A stretch of 64,000 nt of DNA from Arachis hypogaea (Eukaryota; Streptophyta; Magnoliopsida; Fabales; Fabaceae). The notes below the pieces were generated by a model. It made no database searches. It was not told the DNA's origin and worked only from the letters and a program-made list of their open reading frames with translations. Shown piece after piece: positions 41,909-52,912 of this stretch (position 1 is the first letter of the stretch; every line of letters begins with the position of its first letter). A program made the position numbers and the translations under genes. The DNA is taken from assembly GCF_003086295.3 (NCBI RefSeq), contig NC_092051.1:9664810-9728809 (forward strand), read 5' to 3'.

Positions 41909-43680
41909 TTTATCTTATACCATTATATATACCCATGAAAAATAAGATTATTTTGATAAAATTATGTATAGTCTAGAAAAATATTAAAAATTTTTAAAGG
42001 ATTCAAATCCTAAAAGAGCCTAATAAAATAAATTTTGATTAATTTTTTTTATTTGCCCAGGCAATTATAATGTTGGTGAGAATATGAAGATTTTTTTTCT
42101 ATTTGATGCAATGTTGAGAAATAATAATGAAAAAAAATATATTGGTAAATATATATAATATGAGATCATACAAAAAATTTATTTAATTCAATTTACTTTT
42201 ATTATAAAAAATATGTTGAATACTGTAAGATTGTTCAATTTGAGTAAACAACTCAATTAAGTTCTTTTTGATAAAATATCTTAAACAATAAATGACTATA
42301 TTAAAAGTATAAATAAGCTATTTTGTGTTTAGATTTTTAGTTCTAAAAGTGTTTATTTTATAAAAATGTAGTAAAAACTAAAAAGTAGTAGTATTATGAG
42401 AGAAGTCATTTTTTTTAAACTTCTCTATAAGCTTTTAAATAGCTTCTTAGAAAGCCGCAATTTGGTTTTGAAATTTGCACCAAACATTAATACTACTACT
42501 TTTCATAAATCAAAAGCTAAAAAAAAAATACTTTTGAAGCTTTCCAAACGGGTTTAGTGTTGCCCATTAACGCCGGCTTTTAAGGGTGAAGTCTACATAA
42601 CAACCATAATAGGATTGCTAGCTTAATGTGAAAATTAGTTATGAATATAATTTGTAAATAAATTTTTAAATAAACTTTATAAAAAACCACAACCAATAGC
42701 ATCGACCACATTATTTTCTATTTTTAATAAGGAAAATGCTACTTATATAATAAATTTTTTATCTGTTTTATACTGCTAACTTTCAGTTATTTAAAATTTA
42801 AATTTTGAATTCAAAATTAAAATTGAAAAGAAGATATTCATTTTAACCTCTTATAAAATTATGAAAGATGAATTTTTTTTTCTCTTTTGTTTTTTCAATT
42901 CTTCTCCTCACTCTTGCTCTTTCCCAATTCCCATTTTTTCATTTTCCATTTCATCCCTTTCCATTTCATAAGTTTCTTTTTCCTTTTGATTTCGCACAAA
43001 AATACAGAACCAAACCTTGAGTTTCAGTTCTGCAGAAGGCTCAACCACGGAAGAAACAAATTGGTACATATATACTAACTCCTTTTCTTTAGATCTCTCT
43101 TTTAAGTTGGTGATAGTTAATGGAGTATGTTTTGAGCTTTATTTATTATTTTTATTTTTTTGTTCGAATTAGTTTTGAGACAGATTCCTATACCAGATAG
43201 TTTTGATTCCCTCACATGTCTCTTTGAAATTTTCACACCCAGAAGGTTTATGTATAACAGGTGGATTTGGTTCAGTATAATTCGGTCTTAAAATTCTCGA
43301 ACAACGATTCTCTATTTTTCTGCTTCCTTTGCTTATACAACTTTTTGATCGACTCATTCCTTGGTTCCGTTCTCTGATTTCTGCTCTTCTCAAATAATGT
43401 TTAAGTTGTGTTCTTTCACGTGATTATTGTTAAAACAAGAAGAGATTTCATTTGGATTTTGTTTAGGATAATCAAGAATGGAGGGTCGAAGGACTAGAAC
43501 ACGATACAGATATTCTTTGTTCTGAATTCTTGATGCACTCATTAAATCCAATGATATATATATAAAATCAAGCTCTTCCTATTTTTTATACCATGTAATC
43601 AAGCTCTTCGGATTAAATTTGTTTGTTCTCTATTTATTTTTGTTATCGTTTTTCTTCTTAGCTTATGTTTCTTTGAAATC
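41909..43680. other. AT-rich DNA with a fold-back element and repeat copy 3
   Basis: AAAAAGTAGTAGTATTA at about 42381 and its inverse TTAATACTACTACTTTT at about 42486 suggest a fold-back MITE in the 42300-42560 zone. 42610-42735 matches the start of the dispersed repeat at 29560 and 39300. No gene supported. Confidence 0.5.
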
Positions 43681-43685
43681 TGATT

Positions 43686-44095
43686 AGGTTGGAAAAGCTG
43701 GTGGTGCTAGGTGGAAGTCCATGTTCTTTGCTGTGAGCAAAGCAAACATGTTCTCTGATTCTCTTTTATTATTCTTCTTTCTTCGGATAACAATTATTTC
43801 GAATTTTTGTTGTTGTTGTTTTACGATTTACTCTCTAATTCATTATATTATCATCTTTCAGGAAAAAAACTTCATATCAAGCAAATGCTAGAGAACAAAC
43901 TAGCATCTGAGGAGGATATAAGGGCCTACAATAAAGGATTGATAATTGCTTTAACTCAATATTTTGATTCTCTCTTGTGATTCATACTAATCTTATGGTT
44001 GAGCTCTTAATGTTTTAGAATGAGAGTGGAGATTCTAATAAGTCAAAATCTGTGGTAAATGACGATTATGATGATAAAGAGGTGATGGAGCTTTG
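43686..44095 (+). pseudogene. HMG-box (HMGB-like) gene relic
   Basis: Exon-like pieces separated by AT-rich introns with AG acceptors read VGKAGGARWKSM (about 43688), then EEDIRAYNKGL (about 43910-43940), then NESGDSNKSKSVVNDDYDDKE (about 44020-44080). Plant HMGB proteins have GKAGG.KWKS, NI.AYNK and DKSKSEVNDDD-like blocks in this order. The first half of the HMG box is not found, spacing is degraded and stops occur, so this is a decayed fragment. What follows to 45200 (MREVAAMVKEEALEWEE, KFGKSSKTLSALVVEEML) is protein-like but unrecognised. Confidence 0.45.
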
Positions 44096-45424
44096 TAATT
44101 TATTTGAAATAGATTCTGACAGTAGTTGTTATTGTTTGTTAATGAGTTTGAAATGTTCTTATTTTTTATAGAGAATGAGGGAAGTAGCAGCTATGGTGAA
44201 GGAAGAGGCCTTGGAGTGGGAGGAAATAATTTCATTCATCATCAATCTTCATATAGTTTTGAGAGTTGATTGACAATATAGTTTGATCATCTTAATTTTC
44301 TGCTTACTTTTATGTGTGAAGATCATAAAATTTGAAGTTTAGTAGGGTTCCGTAATTACCATTTATGTTTGAACAAATTCTTTAGTAATTTTTTCATTCA
44401 AAAATTTAGAATCCTCAACTCTATTACTTTTTATTTCTCCGCAACTTTATTTATTTTTAACTTTGAAAGAGATTTAATTTATAACTTTGTCAAACAATAT
44501 TTATAATTCTTATGGATAACTGGATAAGGTTTAATTGTTATACTTAGGAGTACTAAATCTTCTTAGGATACTATTGAAAGAAATGTTTGGCAATCTAAGT
44601 TTACTAACTAATTCTTTTTTATTTAGTCCTCTTCTTGATAGAATTTTTCACTTATATGTTTATTCTGTTTTTAAATTTGAAGAATCAAAGAAAGAATTTG
44701 TACCATTGCCTCGCGATTATTTTATTTTTGGGATATGTGATTTACTGTCAAAACTTATATTTCATTGTTAAAATGAAAAGAATAAGTTGATTGGTATTGG
44801 AGATTAAGAGAAACGAATTTTAAAATTTAAAAGAATAATTTTAGAATTGATGTAAAAGAGGAAAAAAAATATTTTAGTTGTTTCTCAAACATAAAAAAGG
44901 TATAGTCATAATGTTAATAATAAATGTGATGAAATTGTGTATATGTAATTGATAATTTTTAACTCTTTATCCAGAGAATCAAATAAATTATTATAATAGA
45001 ATAATAAACATTTGATGAGATGAATTATTTATTGGCTAATTATATAGTACATATTTATGTATACAGATGCAAAAATTTGTTGACAAGTGTGCAATATATT
45101 AGAGGCAGGAAAAGTTTGGCAAGAGCTCTAAAACCTTGTCTGCCTTAGTAGTTGAAGAAATGTTACAGATCCTCAACTAGATTTAGAGAGGTGGGTTGGG
45201 ACTTTGTTTTAGTTTTATATTTTTGGTCATCAGTGGTGGACTTGTTTAATATAATTGGACTTATACATCTTGTAAGCTTCTTCCTATGGATGTTATCTTC
45301 TTCGTTTTTCTAGGTCCACATCATAGCAAACAAAAAGAAGAAGATCAAGAAGAAAACAACAACAACATCCAATTGCTATTGAAAAACGAAGAGATCTACA
45401 TCCAACAGCACCGCCACCAACCGA

Positions 45425-45730
45425 GGGTTCGAGATATGGCCTGATCATCATCAACCAAGCTACTACTCCTTCGGTTTGGGTCCATCTAGTGAGAGAAACA
45501 CCACCACAAACCCAAGCGACGACGTTTCGGTGTCTTTCTCTGATGAGTCGAATCGGATCGGGTTCACCGTGATCTGGTCTTCTTCGTCTGGATCGAGTCT
45601 AGGAAGCGGCACAAATTGCAGAGACTGCGTTAACCAAGCCAAGAAAGACTGCCTCCACCTTCGCTGCCGAACCTGCTGCCGAAGCCGAGGGTTTCAATGT
45701 TCTACTCCAATTCAACACAATCAGAAGTAG
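45425..45730 (+). pseudogene. SHI/STYLISH (SRS) family RING-like zinc-finger fragment
   Basis: One frame reads [19 protein letters not shown], a Ser-rich linker, then the SRS zinc finger: CRDC, seven residues, C, four residues, [12 protein letters not shown]. This equals the C-x2-C-x7-C-x4-C-x2-C2-x6-C pattern of the SHI/LRP1 family (DUF702). The family normally continues THVKSTW after the last Cys; here it diverges to TPIQHNQK and a stop. The IGGH domain is absent. SRS proteins are transcription activators acting in auxin synthesis and organ growth. This is a truncated copy in repeat DNA, without a recognisable start. Confidence 0.75.
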
Positions 45731-46209
45731 AATCGTCGACCACCATGGTTTTTGCTCTATTGAGTTTTATGCGTGTATAATTTCATTCACTAATGAGTAA
45801 TGATTATGTTTGTTGTTGTTGTTACTATGCAGAATGCGATTAGTTTCTTTTCCTTAGATTTATCATTAATTAAATAATTGAAAAAAGATTTTAATAACTT
45901 TATTTCTTTGATTAAATAGAATTTATTTATTGTAAAATTTTATATTATTCTTAAAAAGTTAACACAATAAATTTACTACCTATACTTTGAAATGAGTTTA
46001 TAATCCATAAAATTCAAATATAAGTAATATTACACTTTACACCTGCATATATTTTATTATTATTATTATAGTGGTGTTCATTTGAGAAATTAAATTTAGT
46101 TTATAATGGGGCCTTATAGTGTACGGATGTGGGTGTACAAATTTTTGTCTTTTTGTGGCTGAAAAGCGTGTCACTAAAAGTGTTGTTTAAAGAAAAAGTG
46201 TTACCCTTA
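45731..46209. other. AT-rich DNA bordering the viral insertion
   Basis: No gene. 46115-46207 has TATAGTGTACGGATGTGGG and GAAAAGCGTGTCACTAAAAGTG strings that have partial inverted counterparts beyond the other side of the viral sequence (53331-53455). Confidence 0.5.
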
Positions 46210-46220
46210 ATCGTTAACTT

Positions 46221-46233
46221 GGCTCTGATACCA
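46221..46233 (-). promoter_or_regulatory. tRNA-Met primer binding site of the endogenous virus
   Basis: Minus strand TGGTATCAGAGCC, the standard initiator-tRNA-Met complement that marks nucleotide 1 of caulimovirid genomes. Confidence 0.85.
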
Positions 46234-46333
46234 ATTTTTACTCTTCATATTTTACTTCGAATAAGTTTATAATTTGTATAGAATTGAAAATGTTACTTTT
46301 ACTAGCATTTATAATTCTGATTTTTATAGTTTT

Positions 46334-46561
46334 TCAATCTTGTTTTAGTTTATAATAGTCTTTTTTGCATGGATTATTGTTTATAAAATTTTTTATCTGT
46401 TTGTCTTTTTCTTGAATATATTTTCTCAAATCTTCAACAACTTCTTTTAGTTCTACACTTTCTGTTGTTTCTAAATATCTTTTTAATTTTTCAGCCTCAT
46501 TCTCCATTTTTTCTTTCAACAGCTTTAATTCTTTTAAGTCATAATATGATTTTCCAGGCAT
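46334..46561 (-). CDS. Small coiled-coil viral ORF, possibly virion-associated protein
   Basis: 75 codons, rich in Glu and Lys with heptad-like spacing (LKELKLLKEKMENEAEKL). Caulimovirids encode a small coiled-coil virion-associated protein near this position. The usual C-terminal nucleic-acid-binding tail is not evident. It is preceded closely by another small open stretch (46562-46749) that is also charged. Confidence 0.4.
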   Translation of the reverse strand: MPGKSYYDLKELKLLKEKMENEAEKLKRYLETTESVELKEVVEDLRKYIQEKDKQIKNFINNNPCKKDYYKLKQD

Positions 46562-46749
46562 TTATAAATTTTTTAAGTTTAACTCCAACTTGTTTATATT
46601 TATTCTTATTTCTATCCTTTTTATTATAAGGTCATCAATTTCGATTTGAAGATTATTTAATTCCCTTTTATACTCCTTCTTTTTAAATTTTTCGCTCTTT
46701 TTCTTTTTATTTTATTTTCTGGTCTTTCAATCTTTGCATGCTTCATTAT

Positions 46750-46986
46750 TTATTTTAGAATTTCTGCAAATTCTATCATCGCTTCATCACTATTTTCTAG
46801 AGATTCTATTAATTTTTCTAACTCTTCAACTTCTCTTTTTAACTTCTCATAAATTGTTTTTAGAGCTTCAAATGCGCTTTGATTTATTTCAGAAAATTGC
46901 AAATAATTCAAACGATTTTTTCTTTCAAAGAGCTCTTGTTTCTTATCTTGATAAGTTACATATATTTCTTCTTTATTTATTGTCAT
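46750..46986 (-). CDS. Small charged viral ORF downstream of movement protein
   Basis: 78 codons, helical and charged. Its ATG overlaps the final stop of the movement-protein frame as ATGA at about 46986-46983, a translational coupling arrangement seen in this virus family. No domain recognised. Confidence 0.4.
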   Translation of the reverse strand: MTINKEEIYVTYQDKKQELFERKNRLNYLQFSEINQSAFEALKTIYEKLKREVEELEKLIESLENSDEAMIEFAEILK

Positions 46987-47900
46987 AATTTAGTATTTAG
47001 GGTTTCATTTAATTTTTCGACCTTTTTTGTTAATTCTTTTATTTCAGAATTTTCTTCTTTAATCTTTAACTTAGATAAACTTAAAGGGCTATTAATTTTA
47101 GATTCTCTTATTTGAAAATTTGATGAAACCAATTTTTCTGATGGTTCTTTTAATAATAGAACTGAGTTTTCAATAGCTTTATATTTTGGTATTTCTGTTT
47201 TTACAATTTTCTAAAATAATTCATCGACATAAATTCTTTCTCTGTTTTTAAATATTATACTATGATGGCTATTTGTTAAAGCATAATTTACTGCATATGT
47301 AATTGAAAATGGTTCATCATCTTGTTCCATTAGATTCTTTCTATGAAATTTATAAGCCAAACTTATAGATCTCCCAAGATTTTCAGTTGATAAAGGTATA
47401 GCATATCCAAGATGGGCATTAAATTTAACATTTACGTTTGCCAAATTTCCATGAACAATTCCGATTATTTGATCTATTGGGTCATCAGTAATTCTTTTGT
47501 CACAGATTGCTAAACTTATTGGTGAATTAATTCCTTTCATATATGTAGATTTGATTAAGACTTGTATAGTACTAATATGAATCCATCCAATTTTAGATCT
47601 TTTTTGTTGATCCTTAATTTTCTCAATCTGTTTACTCAATTCTTCATTATTTATAAAAGCTATTTCAAGTTCTCCATTGGCAGATTTTATTTTTATAGGG
47701 GCTTCAAGTTGAATTTTTCCATAGTATATTATATTTTTTCTATTAAAAACTTCTTTTAAAAGATTTTGTTTATTGAAATTTTCATTTGATTTGAGGTTTA
47801 ATTCTGTTTTTAGAACAGCCTGCTTTTCATTATCTAATAAAGCAGTTAATCTATAATAATCAGATTCTTCTGTTAATTCTAAACTTTCTAAATAATTCAT
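46983..47900 (-). pseudogene. Movement protein of the endogenous virus
   Basis: The frame from 47900 contains IGWIHISTIQVLIKSTYM, LAICDKRI and HGNLANVNVKFNA, typical of the 30K-type movement proteins of caulimoviruses (PF01107). One TAG at 47213-47211 interrupts it; the same frame then stays open to a TGA at about 46983, giving about 305 codons. The C-terminal part is Lys/Glu-rich and looks coiled-coil, as expected for caulimoviral movement proteins. These proteins form tubules through plasmodesmata. Confidence 0.85.
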
Positions 47901-47947
47901 AATTGAAAGACTAGAATGAAGATGTACCTTTCTGGAGAAAAACTTCC

Positions 47948-47953
47948 TTTATT
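47948..47953 (-). terminator. Candidate poly(A) signal of the viral pregenomic RNA
   Basis: AATAAA on the minus strand, about 190 bases downstream of the expected transcript start. In caulimovirids the poly(A) signal sits in the short terminal redundancy just after the promoter. Confidence 0.5.
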
Positions 47954-48163
47954 TAGTATATTTTACATAAGGGGTTTTTATCTCCAGAGGGGAGATTGTA
48001 GATACTAACTCCAGAGGGGAGTTTAGAACTATTTTTCCCTAAGGGAATTCTTCTTCAGACTATAGAATCGCCTCGGCTGCTTCCTCCTTGCTCTCCTAGC
48101 ATATGAGTACTCTTAGCCTCCTGCTTTCTATTTTCTGATGCCTTCTACAATTGCCTAAGCAAC

Positions 48164-48173
48164 CTATTTATAA
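48164..48173 (-). promoter_or_regulatory. TATA box of the endogenous virus promoter
   Basis: TTATAAATAG on the minus strand, about 42 bp downstream of an as-1-like pair and in the intergenic region between transactivator and movement protein, where the 35S-type promoter lies. Confidence 0.75.
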
Positions 48174-48214
48174 TGGTTGGGTCTGATGGACAATTCCCAT
48201 CCTTACCCTTCTTA

Positions 48215-48234
48215 TGACGTCATTGCTTACGTCA
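48215..48234 (-). promoter_or_regulatory. as-1-like enhancer of the viral promoter
   Basis: Two TGACG cores (TGACGTAAG and TGACGTCA) in 20 bp, the arrangement bound by TGA bZIP factors in the CaMV 35S as-1 element. A second, weaker copy with one TGACG core lies at 48274-48293. Confidence 0.75.
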
Positions 48235-48293
48235 TTGTTTATTATCTTGCACCAGCTACATTGTTGGTGTCTATGACCTAAGCGCTTACGTCA

Positions 48294-49646
48294 TTATGCA
48301 ATAATGTTGAGAGATGCTTCAGATGTGTTGTCTTCCTCTTTCATTATGTGACCTTCAGATGCGTTGTCTTCTTCCTTTATCATGTGGGTTGATTCCGTTT
48401 TATTATTGCTTTCTTCAGATAACTCTGAGACGCATAGCTGGCACTTGTGGTCTTCTCTGTCTTTTATCAAATAGCAGAGATTCCTCTTTATCCCTTCAGG
48501 GAGCTTTTCTAAGAGTCCAGATAAGTTGTAGAATGCTGATTCAAACTCCACTAAGAGTCTCATCTCTCTTTCTTCAATTTCATTCCTTTTACTAGACACA
48601 AGCAAAGTATTTCTGCTTTTATAATTAATTCTTGTGTGAGATTCCCTTGTTATCTTTTGAGTTCTTTCGAAGACCCTTGCTAGTGTGCTGGCTAGCCTTC
48701 CTTCATGACCGTAGATTGTTAAATCTTGAACTTGATCAATTGGTTGAAAATTTCCTGGGAAGACGAACATGAATATTACTTGGTGTGCTGGAACCAAGCA
48801 TTCTTCTTCTTCATTAAAAATAGGTTGACTGTTCGTAAATTTTAGGGATATATCCCTTGGATTTACGTTGTCAATCATATTTTTAAATCTCTTCACTGCA
48901 TCAACGAATCCTGCAGGAAACTCACTAATAATCTTTAGATCATTAAAAATTAAAATTGTATCAATTAATCCATACTGGAAAAACTGATAGGTGTCCGATG
49001 GGGATGCATCTGGAAATATAACCAGCTTTGTTAGCTGTTCTTTGGCAATAGGATAATATCCCAAAATTGCTCTTTTTTCTTCAGTCCAGTTCAGGACTAT
49101 ATTAAGGGTTTCTCTGAGATTTGATCTACAGACCCTTTTCTTTTCTTTGATTTCAGCCCTTGTAGGAATGTTTCTTATTATCCCTGTTCTCTGGGTTTGA
49201 ATTGGAGCTTTATCTACTCTTTTTAGGGTTTGCTCTGGATGAAGAGCTTCATATTCCCTGAAAGATTCCTTTGCTTCTTCCAGTGTTAAAAACCCTCCTT
49301 TATGAATTATCCTTGATTGATGTGTAAATGGTGCTGCTTTTTCCCAGGCATCATATACTCCTTTCATGGGGCCATTATAAATTACATAATATTTTTTATC
49401 TTGGGTGATTTTTTTGATAATTTCAGCAATTGTTTTATTTTCTGGAATTTTTTCTTCACCTGATTTGTCCACCACGCTTAGCTGGCTGAGCTCTGATGGT
49501 TTTGGTTGTTGTGTTGATTTCATTGCTTCGATGGCCTTCTTGAGGGATTGGATCTGTGTCCTTATTTGCTGACAATGCTTGCATTTTTCGAGTTCTTGTT
49601 CGTATTTCTGAATTTCTTGATCTAATGCGTTGTAGACGAACTCCAT
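48294..49646 (-). CDS. Viral transactivator/inclusion body protein (ORF VI type)
   Basis: An intact 450-codon frame. N-terminus is coiled-coil with CKHCQQ; residues about 88-130 match the viroplasmin/Cauli_VI domain (YYVIYNGPMKGVYDAWEKAA, then KGGFLTLEEAKESF). The middle (LVIFPDASPSDTYQFFQYG) is transactivator-like and the end is acidic with two MIKEED-like repeats. It overlaps the RNase H frame by about 25 bp. In exogenous relatives this protein allows reinitiation on polycistronic RNA and forms virus factories. It is the longest undamaged viral frame here; whether it is expressed cannot be told. Confidence 0.85.
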   Translation of the reverse strand: MEFVYNALDQEIQKYEQELEKCKHCQQIRTQIQSLKKAIEAMKSTQQPKPSELSQLSVVDKSGEEKIPENKTIAEIIKKITQDKKYYVIYNGPMKGVYDAWEKAAPFTHQSRIIHKGGFLTLEEAKESFREYEALHPEQTLKRVDKAPIQTQRTGIIRNIPTRAEIKEKKRVCRSNLRETLNIVLNWTEEKRAILGYYPIAKEQLTKLVIFPDASPSDTYQFFQYGLIDTILIFNDLKIISEFPAGFVDAVKRFKNMIDNVNPRDISLKFTNSQPIFNEEEECLVPAHQVIFMFVFPGNFQPIDQVQDLTIYGHEGRLASTLARVFERTQKITRESHTRINYKSRNTLLVSSKRNEIEEREMRLLVEFESAFYNLSGLLEKLPEGIKRNLCYLIKDREDHKCQLCVSELSEESNNKTESTHMIKEEDNASEGHIMKEEDNTSEASLNIIA

Positions 49647-50137
49647 TCTCTTGTTAATGTATCTGCAATAATATTTTTGTCACCCTTAATATATTCAATT
49701 TTTATTGGATATTGTAACAAAAATAATTGCCATCTTACCAGTCGTCCATGATTATAATCAACTTTTAAATTATATCGTATGAAACCTGTTAGGTAGCTTG
49801 AATCTGTCCTTAATGTAAATTCTCTGGGTAGTAAATCAATTTTCCATTTCTTAAGAGATTTAATTGCTGCTAGAGTTTCCTTTTCATGAGTGGTATATCT
49901 CTGTTCTGTTGGAGTAAAAGTCCCTGAAATATACCTGCAAAGTAATTCCTTTGGGGAATTTTTAGAATCTAGTGATTCTTTTCCTTGCTCCAAACTTTTT
50001 ATAGCTTTCTTAGCTTTTAGACATCCTGACCAGGTTATGTCTGAAGCATCTGTTTCTACTATTAAGTAGTCATTTTCTTCTGGAATATAAAGTTCTGGAA
50101 GTTTTTCACATAATTCTTTAATCTTTTGAATTTGCAT
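49622..50137 (-). pseudogene. RNase H part of the viral polymerase
   Basis: 171 codons with LIVETDASDITWSG, YTTHEKETLAAIKSLKKW and RTDSSYLTGF, the RNase H catalytic region, and ADTLTREW at the end. It is separated from the RT by a frame change between 50140 and 50390. Confidence 0.88.
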
Positions 50138-50291
50138 ACTATCTTTTTCATCCCATTTCCATTCTTTTTTAGTACTTATTTTTGGAAATAAGCTTTTAGT
50201 GTATTCTGTTATATTCTTTAAGAATCCTTGATCAGAAATATAATTTATACACCCTAAAAATCTTTGTAATTGTTTTCTATCTTCTATTTTA

Positions 50292-51599
50292 TTAGGAAAT
50301 AAATTTACCTTTTCTAGGACATTTGGCTGAAGTTTTAGCTTTCCTTGAGTGGATAGAATTAATCCAAGAAACTCTATTTCTTGTTTTGCTAAGAACTAAT
50401 CCTTTTTCTTTACATCTTTCTAAAACTATTAATAATTTTTGAAGATGATCTTCTCTATCCTGTTTTGTAAAAATTAGTATATCATCAATGTACACTAAAA
50501 CAAATTCATTTAACTCTTTTAGATTTTCTTCCATAAATCTTTGATAAATACCTGGGGCTTGTTTTAATCCGAATGGCAATACATTCCATTCATAGAGCAA
50601 CACACTTGTTGATTCTTTTGTTGGACAAGTAAAAGCAGTTAATTTCTTTGTTTCTTCGTCTAAACGAAGTTGCCAATATCCTGATTTTGCATCAAGAGAT
50701 GAAAACCAAGTTGCTCCTTTGATTTTTTCTAAAATAGAATCTTTTCTTGGAAGTTTATGAGCATCACCAATAGTTGCTTCATTCATCTTCTTATAGTTAA
50801 TAACCATTCTTCGTTTTCCCCTTTTAATTTCATTATTGTTTTCGACATAAAAAGCTGGAGCCGCATGAGGACTTTTACTTAATCTTATAATTCCTTTTTC
50901 CAAAAGATCTCTACATTCTAATGAAAACTCTTCTCTATCTCTTGCGGAATAAGAGATTTTATTTGGAACATTTATCTCTTTTGTCAGATCTTTTAATTTA
51001 ATGCTTACTAATTCGTTATTTGTATTTTTAATATCTAAAGGATTTTCAGCACAAATTTCATCCAAAAGTTCTTCTATCTTTATTTCAAGATTATTTTTTG
51101 GGATATTTATTTGAAAGTATAAATTTAAATAACATGTCTCTAATATAGAAAATATTTTAAATTTTAAGATCTTATCTATAGTAGTAGTTGGTATTTTTAT
51201 ACGTTTTGATTTTTGATTTATTGAAGAATCGTGTGGAGCTTTTAAAACTATATATGTTAGTTCTTGAATGAATGGATGATATAGCTTTAAAAAGTTATTT
51301 CCTATGATAAAATCCATTCCAGAATCTAACATGTATATAGATGGAACAATGAACCTATAATTTTGAATAAAGATTTCAACCATCTCTGCTTTTTGGTCAA
51401 TTTTATGTATTGATTTGTCAGCTATTCTAACTCTTAATGGTTTCTTTAATTTTTTCCAATCAAGTTTTATATTTGAACTAGCAAAGCATTGTGTTGCTCC
51501 AGAATCTATGAAAGCATTTATAAATTTTTCTGTTATTTTTATAGTAATAAATGTAGCATTATTACTCAGTCTCTGAGTCTGTTTCCGAGACATATTCAA
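50292..51599 (-). pseudogene. Viral aspartic protease and reverse transcriptase
   Basis: 435 codons. Protease active site DSGATQ at residue 32; RT motifs ARDREEF, SLDAKSGYWQL, LPFGLKQAPGIYQRFM and catalytic YIDD near residue 370. The frame is lost near 50390, after which thumb sequence continues in another frame up to the RNase H. It overlaps the coat ORF by 38 bp. In life this enzyme matures the polyprotein and copies pregenomic RNA to DNA. Confidence 0.9.
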
Positions 51600-52912
51600 A
51601 AATATAGTCTAAGTTATCATCAGATTCTTCTAAAGGTTCCATGAAACAAGACTTAGCAATTTCTATTTGTTTAGTAAGATCCTTTTTATCCTTCTTTTTC
51701 GGACATTCATTTGCATAGTGTCCTTCTTCTTGGCAATACCAACACTTACAATTTTCTTTTTTATTTGGGCAATAATCACTTTTTTGTCTCTTATTTTTAT
51801 TGTTATTTCTTTTTCTAAAATACCTCTTTTTTCTCCAATTTGGATAGTATTTTCTTTTTCTAAATTGATATTTTCTTTTTCTTTGAAAATTTTTATTAAG
51901 ACCATATTTTTGAGGTATCTCTTCATTATCCTGACAGCAAATTCTAATTATATTTGCAAATCTTTTTTGAGTTGCTTCTTGCATACAACGTTCTTTTATT
52001 TCCTCTCTTATTGCAGAGGTTGCTCCACCAAAATTATTTTCAATTGTTCCTCTATTTATTTCTCTTATAAATCTTCCCATAATAAATTCGTTAGCAGGAT
52101 ATGGAAGTTTTGTTATATACATACTAAGATAATGATTTTTATCTTCTTCTTTTAATTTGTAATAATGTATTCTATATTCACATATATAAGACTCCACATT
52201 ACATAGATCATATATGTGAATGTTAGCTAAATAGTTTTTTGCTTCTTGATATTCTTTATTATAGACTTCTTGTTTATGATCTATAATATTTTTTTCCAAA
52301 AATTTTTTTATATAGAATCATCATTATATATAATATCTTATCATAAGCTGTTGTTTTTGTTGCTAATTCTTCTATTATTTGGTTTTCTATTGATGTCATA
52401 TAATCTCTTATAGCTCCTTTAGTATGAAACCCTATGTAATTCCAAATGTCTCTTCCAGATAATTCATTAAGTTTTGGATTAGTAAAGGCTTCTAATAAGA
52501 AGGAATTCAACCAGTTTTCGAAAATTTCTTTTTCATTCGTTTTACAGTCTAAATCGAGCATTCTTTCTCCTTCCATTTCCTGGATTTTAGGAACGTATTT
52601 TGATGGTATTTTTGTATATTTTGAATCTTTATTTATAAACCCTTTTTTAAAAGCATAATTATCAAAACCTGTTTCCCATTTAAATTGAGATTGATTATCC
52701 CTAGATGTTCCAGCTTCATTTTTTACTTGTATTGGAATTGCTGGTTCTTTGTCACTTGAATAATCTAGGATGTGTTCTTCATTTTCTATATTTTCAGAAT
52801 TTACTAATTCTTCTTCTACCTGAAAACCCTGTTCCATAATATTATTTTCTTGAGCCATTTTTAATTGTTTAAAAAGTATTGTAACTTCTTCTAATTTTTC
52901 TTCAATATTCAT
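51562..52912 (-). pseudogene. Viral coat protein, split by a frameshift
   Basis: N-terminal part 52912-52274 has an acidic start and a core with WLNSFLLEAFTNPKL and GRDIWNYIGFHTKGAIRDYM. The C-terminal part 52299-51562 has LPYPANEFIMGRF, a Lys/Arg-rich stretch and the coat zinc knuckle CWYCQEEGHYANEC, then an acidic tail. A frame change near 52290 separates them. The order acidic-core-basic-CCHC-acidic is that of caulimovirid coat proteins. Confidence 0.87.

Noticed and set aside
42887..43078. Secreted peptide gene
   Set aside because: The hydrophobic frame is a translation of T-rich DNA with no supporting gene structure.
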